The notes under the pieces are model-generated. The model saw only the letters and a program-made list of their open reading frames with translations. It ran no database searches and was not told the DNA's origin. A program made the position numbers and the translations under genes. Shown piece after piece: positions 1 through 5,431 of a stretch of DNA of 5,431 nt. Each line of letters begins with the position of its first letter. Positions within the stretch are counted from its first letter, which is position 1. The DNA is from CAZSAK01 sp964605155. GTDB taxonomy: Bacteria; Pseudomonadota; Gammaproteobacteria; SZUA-140. The stretch is taken from positions 1 to 5,431 of the forward strand of contig CAZSAK010000041.1 in assembly GCA_964605155.1 (NCBI GenBank), given 5' to 3'.

Positions 1-2
1 AT

Positions 3-152
3 TCAATCGATAAGCCGTTCAGTAGTAAAATTCAGCAACCACCAGGTCAGGATATACAAGGCATCATTTTGGAGAATGATTCTGAATTGAGATTGGTTCC
101 GGGGAATAATCCGAATTACAATTCGGTAATGTATGAAAATATAAAAAGATAA
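3..152 (+). CDS. 3' end of an unidentified protein gene (partial)
   Basis: An open frame enters from the left edge and runs for 49 codons to a TAA at 150-152. The visible peptide is hydrophilic and rich in Asn, Gln and Pro, with no motif, membrane segment or signal that I recognise. It ends in a basic ...ENIKR tail. The stretch is clearly AT-rich (53 G/C in the first 150 bases, about 35%), against roughly half G/C in the following genes. Its frame is the same as that of the next gene, separated only by this stop and three bases. It is most simply the C-terminal end of an upstream gene in the same polysaccharide region, co-transcribed with the gene at 156. Because only 49 codons are visible, it could also be a chance open frame in AT-rich intergenic DNA. 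No function is proposed. Confidence 0.45.
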   Translation, partial: SIDKPFSSKIQQPPGQDIQGIILENDSELRLVPGNNPNYNSVMYENIKR

Positions 153-155
153 CCT

Positions 156-1004
156 TTGGTTACAACAGAGACAACAAAACGGAATCTCGTTTATACCTCG
201 GCCGGCGACAGGTCAAACCTTGAACATTGGCTGCGCGGCAGGAGGGATTTTGATCTGTGGGTGACCTATTACGGTGATGTTCCCGGCCGTTATGAAACGG
301 CAGGCGAATATTACAACGAGCGGAAGGGTTCGAAACTGAACAACCTGAAGTTCGCCTATGAAACCTGGCCGGAGAGATTTCCCGGCTACGATGCCGTATT
401 CGTCATGGATGATGACATCCTGATTTCGACTGATGCGATCAACCGACTCTTCAAATTGCGTGCTGAATATGACCTCTGGATACTGCAACCCGCGTTCAGT
501 CCTCTTGGCAAGATATCCTGGGGTATTACCCGTGCGCAATGGAACTGTAGATTGCGATTCACGAATTTTGTGGAAACAACCTGTCCGTTATTCAGGCGTG
601 ACAAGCTCGATGCATTCATCAAGATCTATGACCCGGCATTGATCAGCTATGGTACGGATTGGTGGTTCATGGAAGTCCTCGGTAATGATATTGAGGGCAA
701 GGTTGCCATTATCGATGCCATCCCGTGTATCAATCCGCATGACCGGACAAAGGGCGGTGTCCGTGAGATCGGTCGTTTGGTGTCACATGAAAAGACAGTG
801 GAAAACTGGGAGGAAATCAAGGCCAGATACGGCCTGTCACGCAAGCCCAACAGAGAATTCGGCAGGGTCCTCAAACCAATCCCTGAGCGTTGGTTATCGG
901 TTATTGCCCACATCCCCATTGAAGGCTATGTGTTCGCGAGAAGGCAGGCAAGGATTGTCAGGGATGCCATCCGGCGACTGTTCAAGCAACGGCAGCCCGG
1001 GTGA
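156..1004 (+). CDS. DUF707-family putative glycosyltransferase
   Basis: This 282-residue soluble protein resembles the bacterial DUF707 (PF05212) family, generally regarded as GT-A-like glycosyltransferases. Visible marks, in order, are an N-terminal beta-strand start NLVYTSAGD (residues 10-18), FDLWVTYYGD (32-41), a KGSKLNNL segment (57-64), an acidic VFVMDDDI motif (81-88) in the position of a metal/nucleotide-sugar DxD, a QPAFSP segment (111-116), YGTDWWF (165-171) as a likely acceptor or catalytic acidic motif, and NPHDR (193-197). There is no signal peptide or membrane segment, so a cytoplasmic location is expected. The start is TTG at 156, immediately after the upstream stop. No ATG occurs in frame before codon 84, and the conserved N-terminal strand needs the early start. 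I see no strong ribosome binding site, so translation may depend on coupling to the upstream gene. The last 23 bases overlap the end of the opposing gene. The family match is from recognition of motifs; donor and acceptor are unknown. Confidence 0.82.
   Translation: MVTTETTKRNLVYTSAGDRSNLEHWLRGRRDFDLWVTYYGDVPGRYETAGEYYNERKGSKLNNLKFAYETWPERFPGYDAVFVMDDDILISTDAINRLFKLRAEYDLWILQPAFSPLGKISWGITRAQWNCRLRFTNFVETTCPLFRRDKLDAFIKIYDPALISYGTDWWFMEVLGNDIEGKVAIIDAIPCINPHDRTKGGVREIGRLVSHEKTVENWEEIKARYGLSRKPNREFGRVLKPIPERWLSVIAHIPIEGYVFARRQARIVRDAIRRLFKQRQPG
982..1004. other. tail-to-tail coding overlap of convergent genes
   Basis: The stop of the plus-strand DUF707 gene (TGA, 1002-1004) lies inside the minus-strand phosphatase-like gene, whose own stop (TGA, complement of 982-984) lies inside the DUF707 gene. 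The 23 shared bases encode the last residues of both proteins. No hairpin followed by a T-run is seen here, so neither operon has an obvious intrinsic terminator at this junction. Confidence 0.85.
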
Positions 1005-2625
1005 TCATATCCAGAAAACTGTCACCACTGAGTCCGAAGATACCGGAACCATTGATGTAGTCACATATAGTTGGCGCGACATCAAACGCGCTGCGCATGC
1101 CATAGAAGCCGGGGACGATATTGGGACCTGCCATCATGGCAATCCCATGGTTACCCGTATGACCACCCGGACGTCTGTAGGGCAGGGGACCGATTGTTCC
1201 GTAGACGGGATGTTCGAAGGCAAGCGGGGCATCTTTCCACACAACCGTGATGTCAGCCTCTGTAGGGCCCAGTTCACGTGCGTCCTTGCGAGGTGATCTG
1301 ATGACCTCATGTATGATACTGCGGCCGTTACGGGGATTGAGGCATGCACGCAGATCATCTTCGATTGCCTTGCAGGTTTGTTCATATTCCGAACAGGTGA
1401 TACGGCCTTGTGCCTCCCGGCCTGCAAGATTGATCCGTATCTGGCCGTCATAGAACGACGGTAATGCGAATGCATCCATGGCAGGCCAGTACCTTGCATA
1501 CCATACCGTCGGCATCCAGCCTGTCGAGTGGGTTACCGGGCCGGTGTGTACTGGCAACGATCGTTTCAGAAACAGCTTTACGGGTTCCGGCAGCCAGTGC
1601 CGCAAACGCCGGCTGAAGGATTCACTCCCTTTCGGTAACGATTCCTGATTATCTCCGGTGAAACACCCTTGCACATATCTGCGCCAGTCCTGTTGCTCCT
1701 CAAGCGCGGGAACACCCGTGACAACCTCCGGATGACCACCGGGTATCTGTAACAGGCCATTGCCGAATTGACGGCGATACATCAATTCAGCCAGCAACGC
1801 CATACTGGCAGGATCGGATTCATTGGGACCCATGCCGTGCATCGAAAATGCCAACACGGTTGTATCGGGAAAACTCCGGATCAATCTGCCAACAAGGGCA
1901 TCCACTGCTGCGTATACCTGTTCGACACCTTCGCGTGCGTAGACTGAAGAGGGGTGACCGTGTAAAGGATGTTCCGCGTCCATGCCGTGCCAAAGTCCCT
2001 CGATAGCAGAGTGCAGTTCACTGACGACGACCATGCCGAGTTCCCAGTCCGGGATACGATCTGTCAGCAGCCAGTGGGCAATCTGTTCCCGCAGCCGGAC
2101 AGCCTCGACGAGCGCATCCCCCATCTGCCGTGTACGTGTGACACTGGGCCACGTGAATCCATAGATCCAGGGTTTGGCCGGATAATCACCAAACCGTTCG
2201 AGAATTTCATCGAGAAGGCCTGACGGATTGGATTGCAGTCTGGTGCCGGGATCATGCGCACCCCAGCTCACGAGACCTTCGACCCCGGGTGTCCGGCCGA
2301 TATCGAAATAAGGCGGATCGAAGACCACCGTCCTGGCATCGAGTTTCGCGGGGAACGGGGTAAGGGATGTACCTTTCTGGATACATCGGTAGCGATCGGG
2401 ATCGAAATCCACGGCCGACCACCTGTTTGCGGCATCCGGTGACAGCCCGGTGCTGAAATGTTCCCAGGCAAGACCCGTGCGCTTGGCAGAGCCATGATCG
2501 AGATGAATCCGTGCGCAACGACTGTTTAGAGCGGCAAGTGATGGCAGCCTGCTTTCATTGATCATACGATCGCCGATACTTGCTTCATAACCGTCCAGGC
2601 CGATGACCAGTAATCTTTGTTTCAT
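982..2625 (-). CDS. alkaline-phosphatase-superfamily phosphodiesterase-like protein
   Basis: This 547-residue protein is related to type I phosphodiesterases/nucleotide pyrophosphatases (PF01663-like, alkaline phosphatase superfamily). The first strand carries the metal-ligand Asp in LLVIGLDGY (D11). T50 in KRTGLAWEHFSTG is the likely nucleophile. A central SELHSAIEGLWHGMD segment (202-216) occupies the usual second ligand region. YAAVDALVGRLI (238-249) is the typical helix before the FSMHGMGPN motif (H263). GGHTGNHGIAMMAGPNI (487-503) holds the late His ligand (H489 or H493). The central motif has H205 and E209 where the commonest family members have Asp and His, and M262 precedes H263 where Asp is usual. 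It may therefore belong to a divergent subfamily. No signal peptide or membrane helix is visible, so it should be cytoplasmic. The ATG overlaps the stop of the glycosyltransferase gene, with AAAGAGG ten bases upstream. Substrate is unknown; a phosphorylated or phosphodiester-linked glycan intermediate is an inference from context. Confidence 0.85.
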   Translation of the reverse strand: MKQRLLVIGLDGYEASIGDRMINESRLPSLAALNSRCARIHLDHGSAKRTGLAWEHFSTGLSPDAANRWSAVDFDPDRYRCIQKGTSLTPFPAKLDARTVVFDPPYFDIGRTPGVEGLVSWGAHDPGTRLQSNPSGLLDEILERFGDYPAKPWIYGFTWPSVTRTRQMGDALVEAVRLREQIAHWLLTDRIPDWELGMVVVSELHSAIEGLWHGMDAEHPLHGHPSSVYAREGVEQVYAAVDALVGRLIRSFPDTTVLAFSMHGMGPNESDPASMALLAELMYRRQFGNGLLQIPGGHPEVVTGVPALEEQQDWRRYVQGCFTGDNQESLPKGSESFSRRLRHWLPEPVKLFLKRSLPVHTGPVTHSTGWMPTVWYARYWPAMDAFALPSFYDGQIRINLAGREAQGRITCSEYEQTCKAIEDDLRACLNPRNGRSIIHEVIRSPRKDARELGPTEADITVVWKDAPLAFEHPVYGTIGPLPYRRPGGHTGNHGIAMMAGPNIVPGFYGMRSAFDVAPTICDYINGSGIFGLSGDSFLDMITRAAVA

Positions 2626-2642
2626 ACCATGACTGCCTCTTT
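2622..2642 (-). promoter_or_regulatory. ATGA start/stop overlap with ribosome binding site
   Basis: On the minus strand the glycosyltransferase stop TGA and the phosphatase-like gene ATG share an ATGA (2622-2625). An AAAGAGG purine run (2636-2642) lies ten bases before the ATG, inside the glycosyltransferase coding region. This arrangement is typical of translational coupling and fixes the start of the downstream gene. Confidence 0.75.
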
Positions 2643-3596
2643 GTGCTTACCGGTCAGTATGCCCATGCATCCCTTTACATAGCCCCAGTTCCAGGCGGCG
2701 TTGCGCAGGGCACGCACCCGGTATTTATCATCTTTTACGATACAAAGAATGAAATACCTGGCATGATTTGTACAGACTCTTGCTGCTGCCACGAGCGGTT
2801 TCCATAATCGCTGTAAGGCAGACAGGTCTTTCCAATCACGCGCACTCAACAAGCCGGCATTCATATAATAAGACCGGATATATTCGATCGTCTGCCGCGA
2901 CTTGTCGATATGGTGCACAACCACTGCTTCGGATACCCACCACCCCGGACTGTCTGACAATACTTTCCTTATAAATTCAGTTTCCTCGCCGCCCATGGTA
3001 GGCCGTAGGGGATGGTGACCCAGACTCGTGTCAAATAGTGTGTCTTCTGTTGCAGATTTTCGGATTGCAAAATTAGCACCATACGGTTTGGGACCTTTTG
3101 AGTAGAATGCAGCCTGAAATTTTCCAGGCAAACGACCGGCGTAGGCATCCTGTACCCATTCGACACCCTGATCAAGCCATGGTGGGGGACTTCCTTCGAA
3201 CCGTATGGCAATCGGACCTCCAAGGACGGTTGTATCCGGAAAACGTTTGATGGCATGTACGTATGCTTTCAGCCACCCCGGGCTAACGGTTACATCGTCG
3301 TCTATCCACAGGATCCAGGAGCCATTGGCTTCTTGTACGCCTCGGTTTCTGGCATTCGAAAGCCCGAGGTTTTTCTCATGGATATAGCGAACCGGGAGAT
3401 TATTACGGTAGTCATTAACAATGGATTGAGTATTGTCATCTGAGTCATTGTCAATGATGACGACTTCCCAGGAAAACGGCCCTGTAGCTTTCTCGCATTC
3501 GACCAACGACTGTAATGCGCGCTGCAACATCGACGCGCGATTGCGGGTACAGATGATAATAGAAATCTGGATCGATAGCTCAGTGGATCGGGGCAC
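2622..3596 (-). CDS. family 2 (GT-A) glycosyltransferase
   Basis: This 324-residue inverting-type GT2 protein would transfer a sugar from a nucleotide-sugar donor to a growing glycan in the cytoplasm. Motifs, in order, are ISIIICTRNRA (11-21) as the first nucleotide-binding strand, VVIIDNDSDDNT (45-56), GLSNARNRG (78-86), the metal-binding WIDDDV (97-102, the DxD equivalent), GANFAIRK (173-180) in the acceptor region, and GGEETEF (202-208), which supplies the likely catalytic base in the ED position. The C-terminal third is basic and aromatic but lacks a convincing membrane helix. The start is GTG at 3594-3596. It is the only start codon between the in-frame stop of the upstream gene and the first strand, and no good Shine-Dalgarno sequence precedes it. 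It lies 33 bases after the VCBS/SGNH gene and overlaps the next gene by four bases, so all three are probably one operon. Donor and acceptor sugars cannot be read from the sequence. Confidence 0.92.
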   Translation of the reverse strand: MPRSTELSIQISIIICTRNRASMLQRALQSLVECEKATGPFSWEVVIIDNDSDDNTQSIVNDYRNNLPVRYIHEKNLGLSNARNRGVQEANGSWILWIDDDVTVSPGWLKAYVHAIKRFPDTTVLGGPIAIRFEGSPPPWLDQGVEWVQDAYAGRLPGKFQAAFYSKGPKPYGANFAIRKSATEDTLFDTSLGHHPLRPTMGGEETEFIRKVLSDSPGWWVSEAVVVHHIDKSRQTIEYIRSYYMNAGLLSARDWKDLSALQRLWKPLVAAARVCTNHARYFILCIVKDDKYRVRALRNAAWNWGYVKGCMGILTGKHKEAVMV

Positions 3597-3629
3597 AGGA
3601 AATACCCGTTGTTTTTTACTTGCCTGGCC

Positions 3630-5431
3630 TTATGGCGGACATTTATCCAGCACACCCTCCAGTGCCGTTTGCCAGGTGGCGGCCAACTTTCCATAGCCGC
3701 TCGAGTTCGGATGTACCTGATCCGTCAGGTCGCCGGGATAATTCAGGGCACCATGTTGGTCCACTACAATAATATCGTCCGGATATGCAGGATTTGATGA
3801 GTTGTTGACGCGATCAAGTGCCATACTCGTTATCAGATTATTGAATGTTGCCACATCCGGGTTGATGGGATCCCAATCGGTAATGCGCGCCAACAGGACA
3901 GTGACATGATGATTACCGGGAGTATTCTCCCAGACGTCTACTTCATTGAGAATATCCATCACATCATCCGCATCTGCCTGAGGCCCGATATTAGGCAGGC
4001 GATTAGTGCCGGCAAACAATAACACGATGTCTGCAGGATTCTGGTTCAGCCAGCCTTGAACACCTGTAGTACCATCGGCAGCTCTGCCAAATGCGATTTC
4101 CTGTGCAGAATAGCCACCCCAACCTTCACTATCGAAGTCAAATGGTTGATATACTGGATTTGTGCCATCCGTTTTAACGGACCCCACGAAGTCGAAACCG
4201 TATCCATCCGCTACAAGACTGTCGTAAAGTGGCTTGCGGTATCCTATTTTTTCACTATCAGCAGGCGTGCCACCGCCAAAGGCGCCGCGGGTGATGGAAT
4301 CACCCAGGGGCATGATTTTCTGATCGACGATAATGGTTTGAGTTCCGGTTGTGAAGGCGCCATCCGGATCTTCCACGCGATACGTAAAGCTGTCCGTGCC
4401 CCGTGTAGTGATAAATTGAGGGTCATACACAAACTCACCGGTTGTTGAATTAACGATGGTGACCTGCCCGCCATTTGCAGTTGTTATCGGTCCGCTACCC
4501 CCGGAGCCATCCGCGCCCAGACTGAACATGAGTAGCGATGGCGTTTCAAAGTCGGTCCCCGCCAGTGTGCCTGAATAATTCTGGGTTTCAGGAGTGGCGC
4601 CACAGCTTCCGGCCACAATGGGGGCATCATTGACACCATTGACAAAGATGCTTACGGTTCCCGTTGCAGTGGCGCCCCCGCTGTCCCTGACCGTATAGGT
4701 AAAGGTATCATGAAGTTGGTCACCGGAACCGAGCGCCTGTATTGTCCCGGCAGTACGCGGATCATAGTTGTAACTGCCGTCCGGCATAACGGAGACATCC
4801 GCGCCATAGGTGCTGGTCGTTGAACTGGCGATAATCGTCAGATTACTGCCTGCCCCGTCTTCAGCATCAGAATCATTATTGAGTACGCCGCCGCTTGCCG
4901 AGACACTCAACGAAGAGTCTTCAGTGATCGTTTGACCGTTATCGTTGTTGGCTACAGGGGGGGTATTACTCCCGTTAACGGTGATGGTGACGGTCGCGGA
5001 ATCGGATCCTCCATGTCCGTCTGACATCGTATAGTTGAAGGTGTCGATGAGTGGCGGGTCACCGATATCCAGCGCCTGCAGTGTTGCCGATACCGTGGGA
5101 TCGTAGATATAGCTGCCATCAGGATTGACCGTGACGCTTGCCCCCAATGTACTGGTAGTATCGTAGGTCGTGACAGACAAGACATCATTTGTATCGGTAT
5201 CGCTGTCATTGGCGAGCAGGCCTGCGGCAGGGACATTGAGTATGCTGGTGTCGTTTGTCGTCTTTGAATCTGCATTGGCAACCGGTAGGTCATTCTGCCC
5301 GGTAATGGTGACGTTGACGGTCCCCGTGCTGATGCCTCCATTGCCATCGCTGATGGTATAGCTGAAATGATCAACCAGTTGCTGACCTGCCGAGAGTGCC
5401 TGTACAGACGGAACAGCGGTTGCATCATAAC
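3630..5431 (-). CDS. VCBS/cadherin-like repeat protein with C-terminal SGNH/GDSL hydrolase (5' partial)
   Basis: The frame is open from the right edge to a TAA at 3630-3632, giving 599 visible residues; the true start lies outside. Residues 1-47 are the end of one VCBS repeat. Full repeats follow at about 48-155 and 156-267, and a more cadherin/Ig-like unit at 268-370. Repeats show xPPVANxD starts, NDSDxxD calcium-site-like turns, a G-A-x-V-x-V-x-PDGSYxYDP core and a DTFxYTxxDxxGG end. The C-terminal 229 residues are an SGNH hydrolase: PLGDSITRG (nucleophile S378), GWGGYS (oxyanion G439), FAGTNR (N476) and DQVHPN (D570, H573). All four SGNH blocks are present, so the enzyme should be active as an esterase or acetylesterase. 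Repeat proteins of this kind are normally exported, but the N-terminal signal is outside the window and the protein ends just after the hydrolase, with no recognisable sorting tail. The first gene seen of the minus-strand operon, it probably acts on a surface or environmental polysaccharide (inference). Confidence 0.9.
   Translation of the reverse strand, partial: YDATAVPSVQALSAGQQLVDHFSYTISDGNGGISTGTVNVTITGQNDLPVANADSKTTNDTSILNVPAAGLLANDSDTDTNDVLSVTTYDTTSTLGASVTVNPDGSYIYDPTVSATLQALDIGDPPLIDTFNYTMSDGHGGSDSATVTITVNGSNTPPVANNDNGQTITEDSSLSVSASGGVLNNDSDAEDGAGSNLTIIASSTTSTYGADVSVMPDGSYNYDPRTAGTIQALGSGDQLHDTFTYTVRDSGGATATGTVSIFVNGVNDAPIVAGSCGATPETQNYSGTLAGTDFETPSLLMFSLGADGSGGSGPITTANGGQVTIVNSTTGEFVYDPQFITTRGTDSFTYRVEDPDGAFTTGTQTIIVDQKIMPLGDSITRGAFGGGTPADSEKIGYRKPLYDSLVADGYGFDFVGSVKTDGTNPVYQPFDFDSEGWGGYSAQEIAFGRAADGTTGVQGWLNQNPADIVLLFAGTNRLPNIGPQADADDVMDILNEVDVWENTPGNHHVTVLLARITDWDPINPDVATFNNLITSMALDRVNNSSNPAYPDDIIVVDQHGALNYPGDLTDQVHPNSSGYGKLAATWQTALEGVLDKCPP
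3633..4319 (-). other. SGNH/GDSL hydrolase domain
   Basis: This is the 229-residue catalytic module at the C-terminus of the repeat protein. It begins with KIMPLGDSIT and continues with a GYRKPLYDSL segment and a GYGFDFVGS strand, an order I recognise from secreted SGNH (Lipase_GDSL_2-like) carbohydrate esterases. Ser378, Gly439, Asn476 and the Asp570/His573 pair give a complete SGNH set, numbered on the visible 599 residues. Deacetylation of a polysaccharide is the most likely activity, but lipase, thioesterase or other acyl-ester specificity cannot be excluded. Confidence 0.88.
4320..5431 (-). repeat. tandem VCBS/cadherin-like repeat units (coding)
   Basis: The coding strand holds about three and a half imperfect units of roughly 310-335 bases: 5289-5431 (the end of a unit cut by the window), 4965-5288, 4629-4964 and 4320-4628. 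The second and third are close relatives at the protein level, including the spacing from the PDGSYxYDP core to the DTFxYTxxDxxGG end. The last unit is divergent: it lacks the central NDSD turn and carries a single Cys, resembling cadherin-like/bacterial Ig tandem domains. The repeats have diverged at DNA level, so recent duplication is not evident. They would form a rigid, calcium-stabilised stalk holding the hydrolase away from the cell (inference from the family). Confidence 0.85.
4957..4963 (-). repeat. seven-base homopolymer (G7, C7 on coding strand) inside the repeat gene
   Basis: Seven consecutive G on the plus strand fall at the start of a VCBS unit, encoding the Thr-Pro-Pro of NTPPVAN. 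The reading frame is intact across it. A run this long could slip during replication or sequencing, and a one-base change would remove the hydrolase domain. No evidence of actual variation is available here. Confidence 0.6.

Noticed and set aside
985..1010. CCCGGG palindrome near the convergent junction as a bidirectional terminator
   Set aside because: It is only a six-base palindrome with no longer stem and no T-run on either side.
649..1296. 215-codon open frame on the plus strand
   Set aside because: It lies in another frame of the DUF707 gene and antisense to the phosphatase-like gene. Its peptide shows no family motif, while both overlapping genes have clear ones.
3605..3625. T-rich run in the gap between repeat-hydrolase and GT2 genes as a terminator
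   Set aside because: The T-run is on the plus strand, the wrong strand for the minus-strand operon. No stable hairpin precedes it in either orientation.
5178..5180. TTG at this position as the start of the repeat-hydrolase gene
   Set aside because: The same frame continues upstream to the window edge with further good VCBS sequence (LLANDSD..., LPVANAD...), so this codon is an internal leucine.
4952..5428. 158-codon open frame on the minus strand
   Set aside because: It is a different frame of the repeat region. The other minus-strand frame gives recognisable VCBS repeats throughout and is open to the window edge.

Overview
The window looks like a stretch of a bacterial cell-surface polysaccharide (accessory) region, probably from a Gram-negative proteobacterium. 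The evidence is gene density, short overlaps between genes, roughly even GC/AT composition by eye, a VCBS/cadherin-like repeat protein, and two cytoplasmic glycosyltransferase-type proteins. The sequence alone does not identify a genus. I see no tRNA, rRNA, CRISPR, transposase or attachment site.

Layout. At the left edge is the AT-rich 3' end of an unidentified plus-strand gene (3-152). A plus-strand gene for a DUF707-type putative glycosyltransferase (156-1004, TTG start) follows three bases later. The rest of the window is a minus-strand run read from right to left. It begins with a large VCBS-repeat protein ending in an SGNH/GDSL hydrolase domain (3630-5431, with its N-terminus beyond the right edge). 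After a 33 bp gap comes a family 2 glycosyltransferase (2622-3596, GTG start), and then an alkaline-phosphatase-superfamily phosphodiesterase-like protein (982-2625) whose start codon overlaps the glycosyltransferase stop in an ATGA junction. The two transcription units converge and overlap tail to tail by 23 bp (982-1004), with no recognisable terminator between them.

How the genes may work together (inference). The GT2 enzyme and the DUF707 protein would add sugars to a surface glycan in the cytoplasm. The alkaline-phosphatase-like protein has no signal peptide and is translationally coupled to the GT2, so it may act on a phosphorylated or phosphodiester-linked intermediate of the same pathway. 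The SGNH module on its repeat stalk is a plausible secreted or surface esterase that removes acyl groups from the finished polysaccharide. No substrate can be assigned from sequence.

The most interesting points are the departures from the usual metal-ligand pattern in the alkaline-phosphatase-like protein, the VCBS-stalk/SGNH fusion placed in one operon with cytoplasmic glycan enzymes, the tail-to-tail coding overlap, and a sharp composition change at the left edge. I did not find convincing evidence of a wholly new kind of system.
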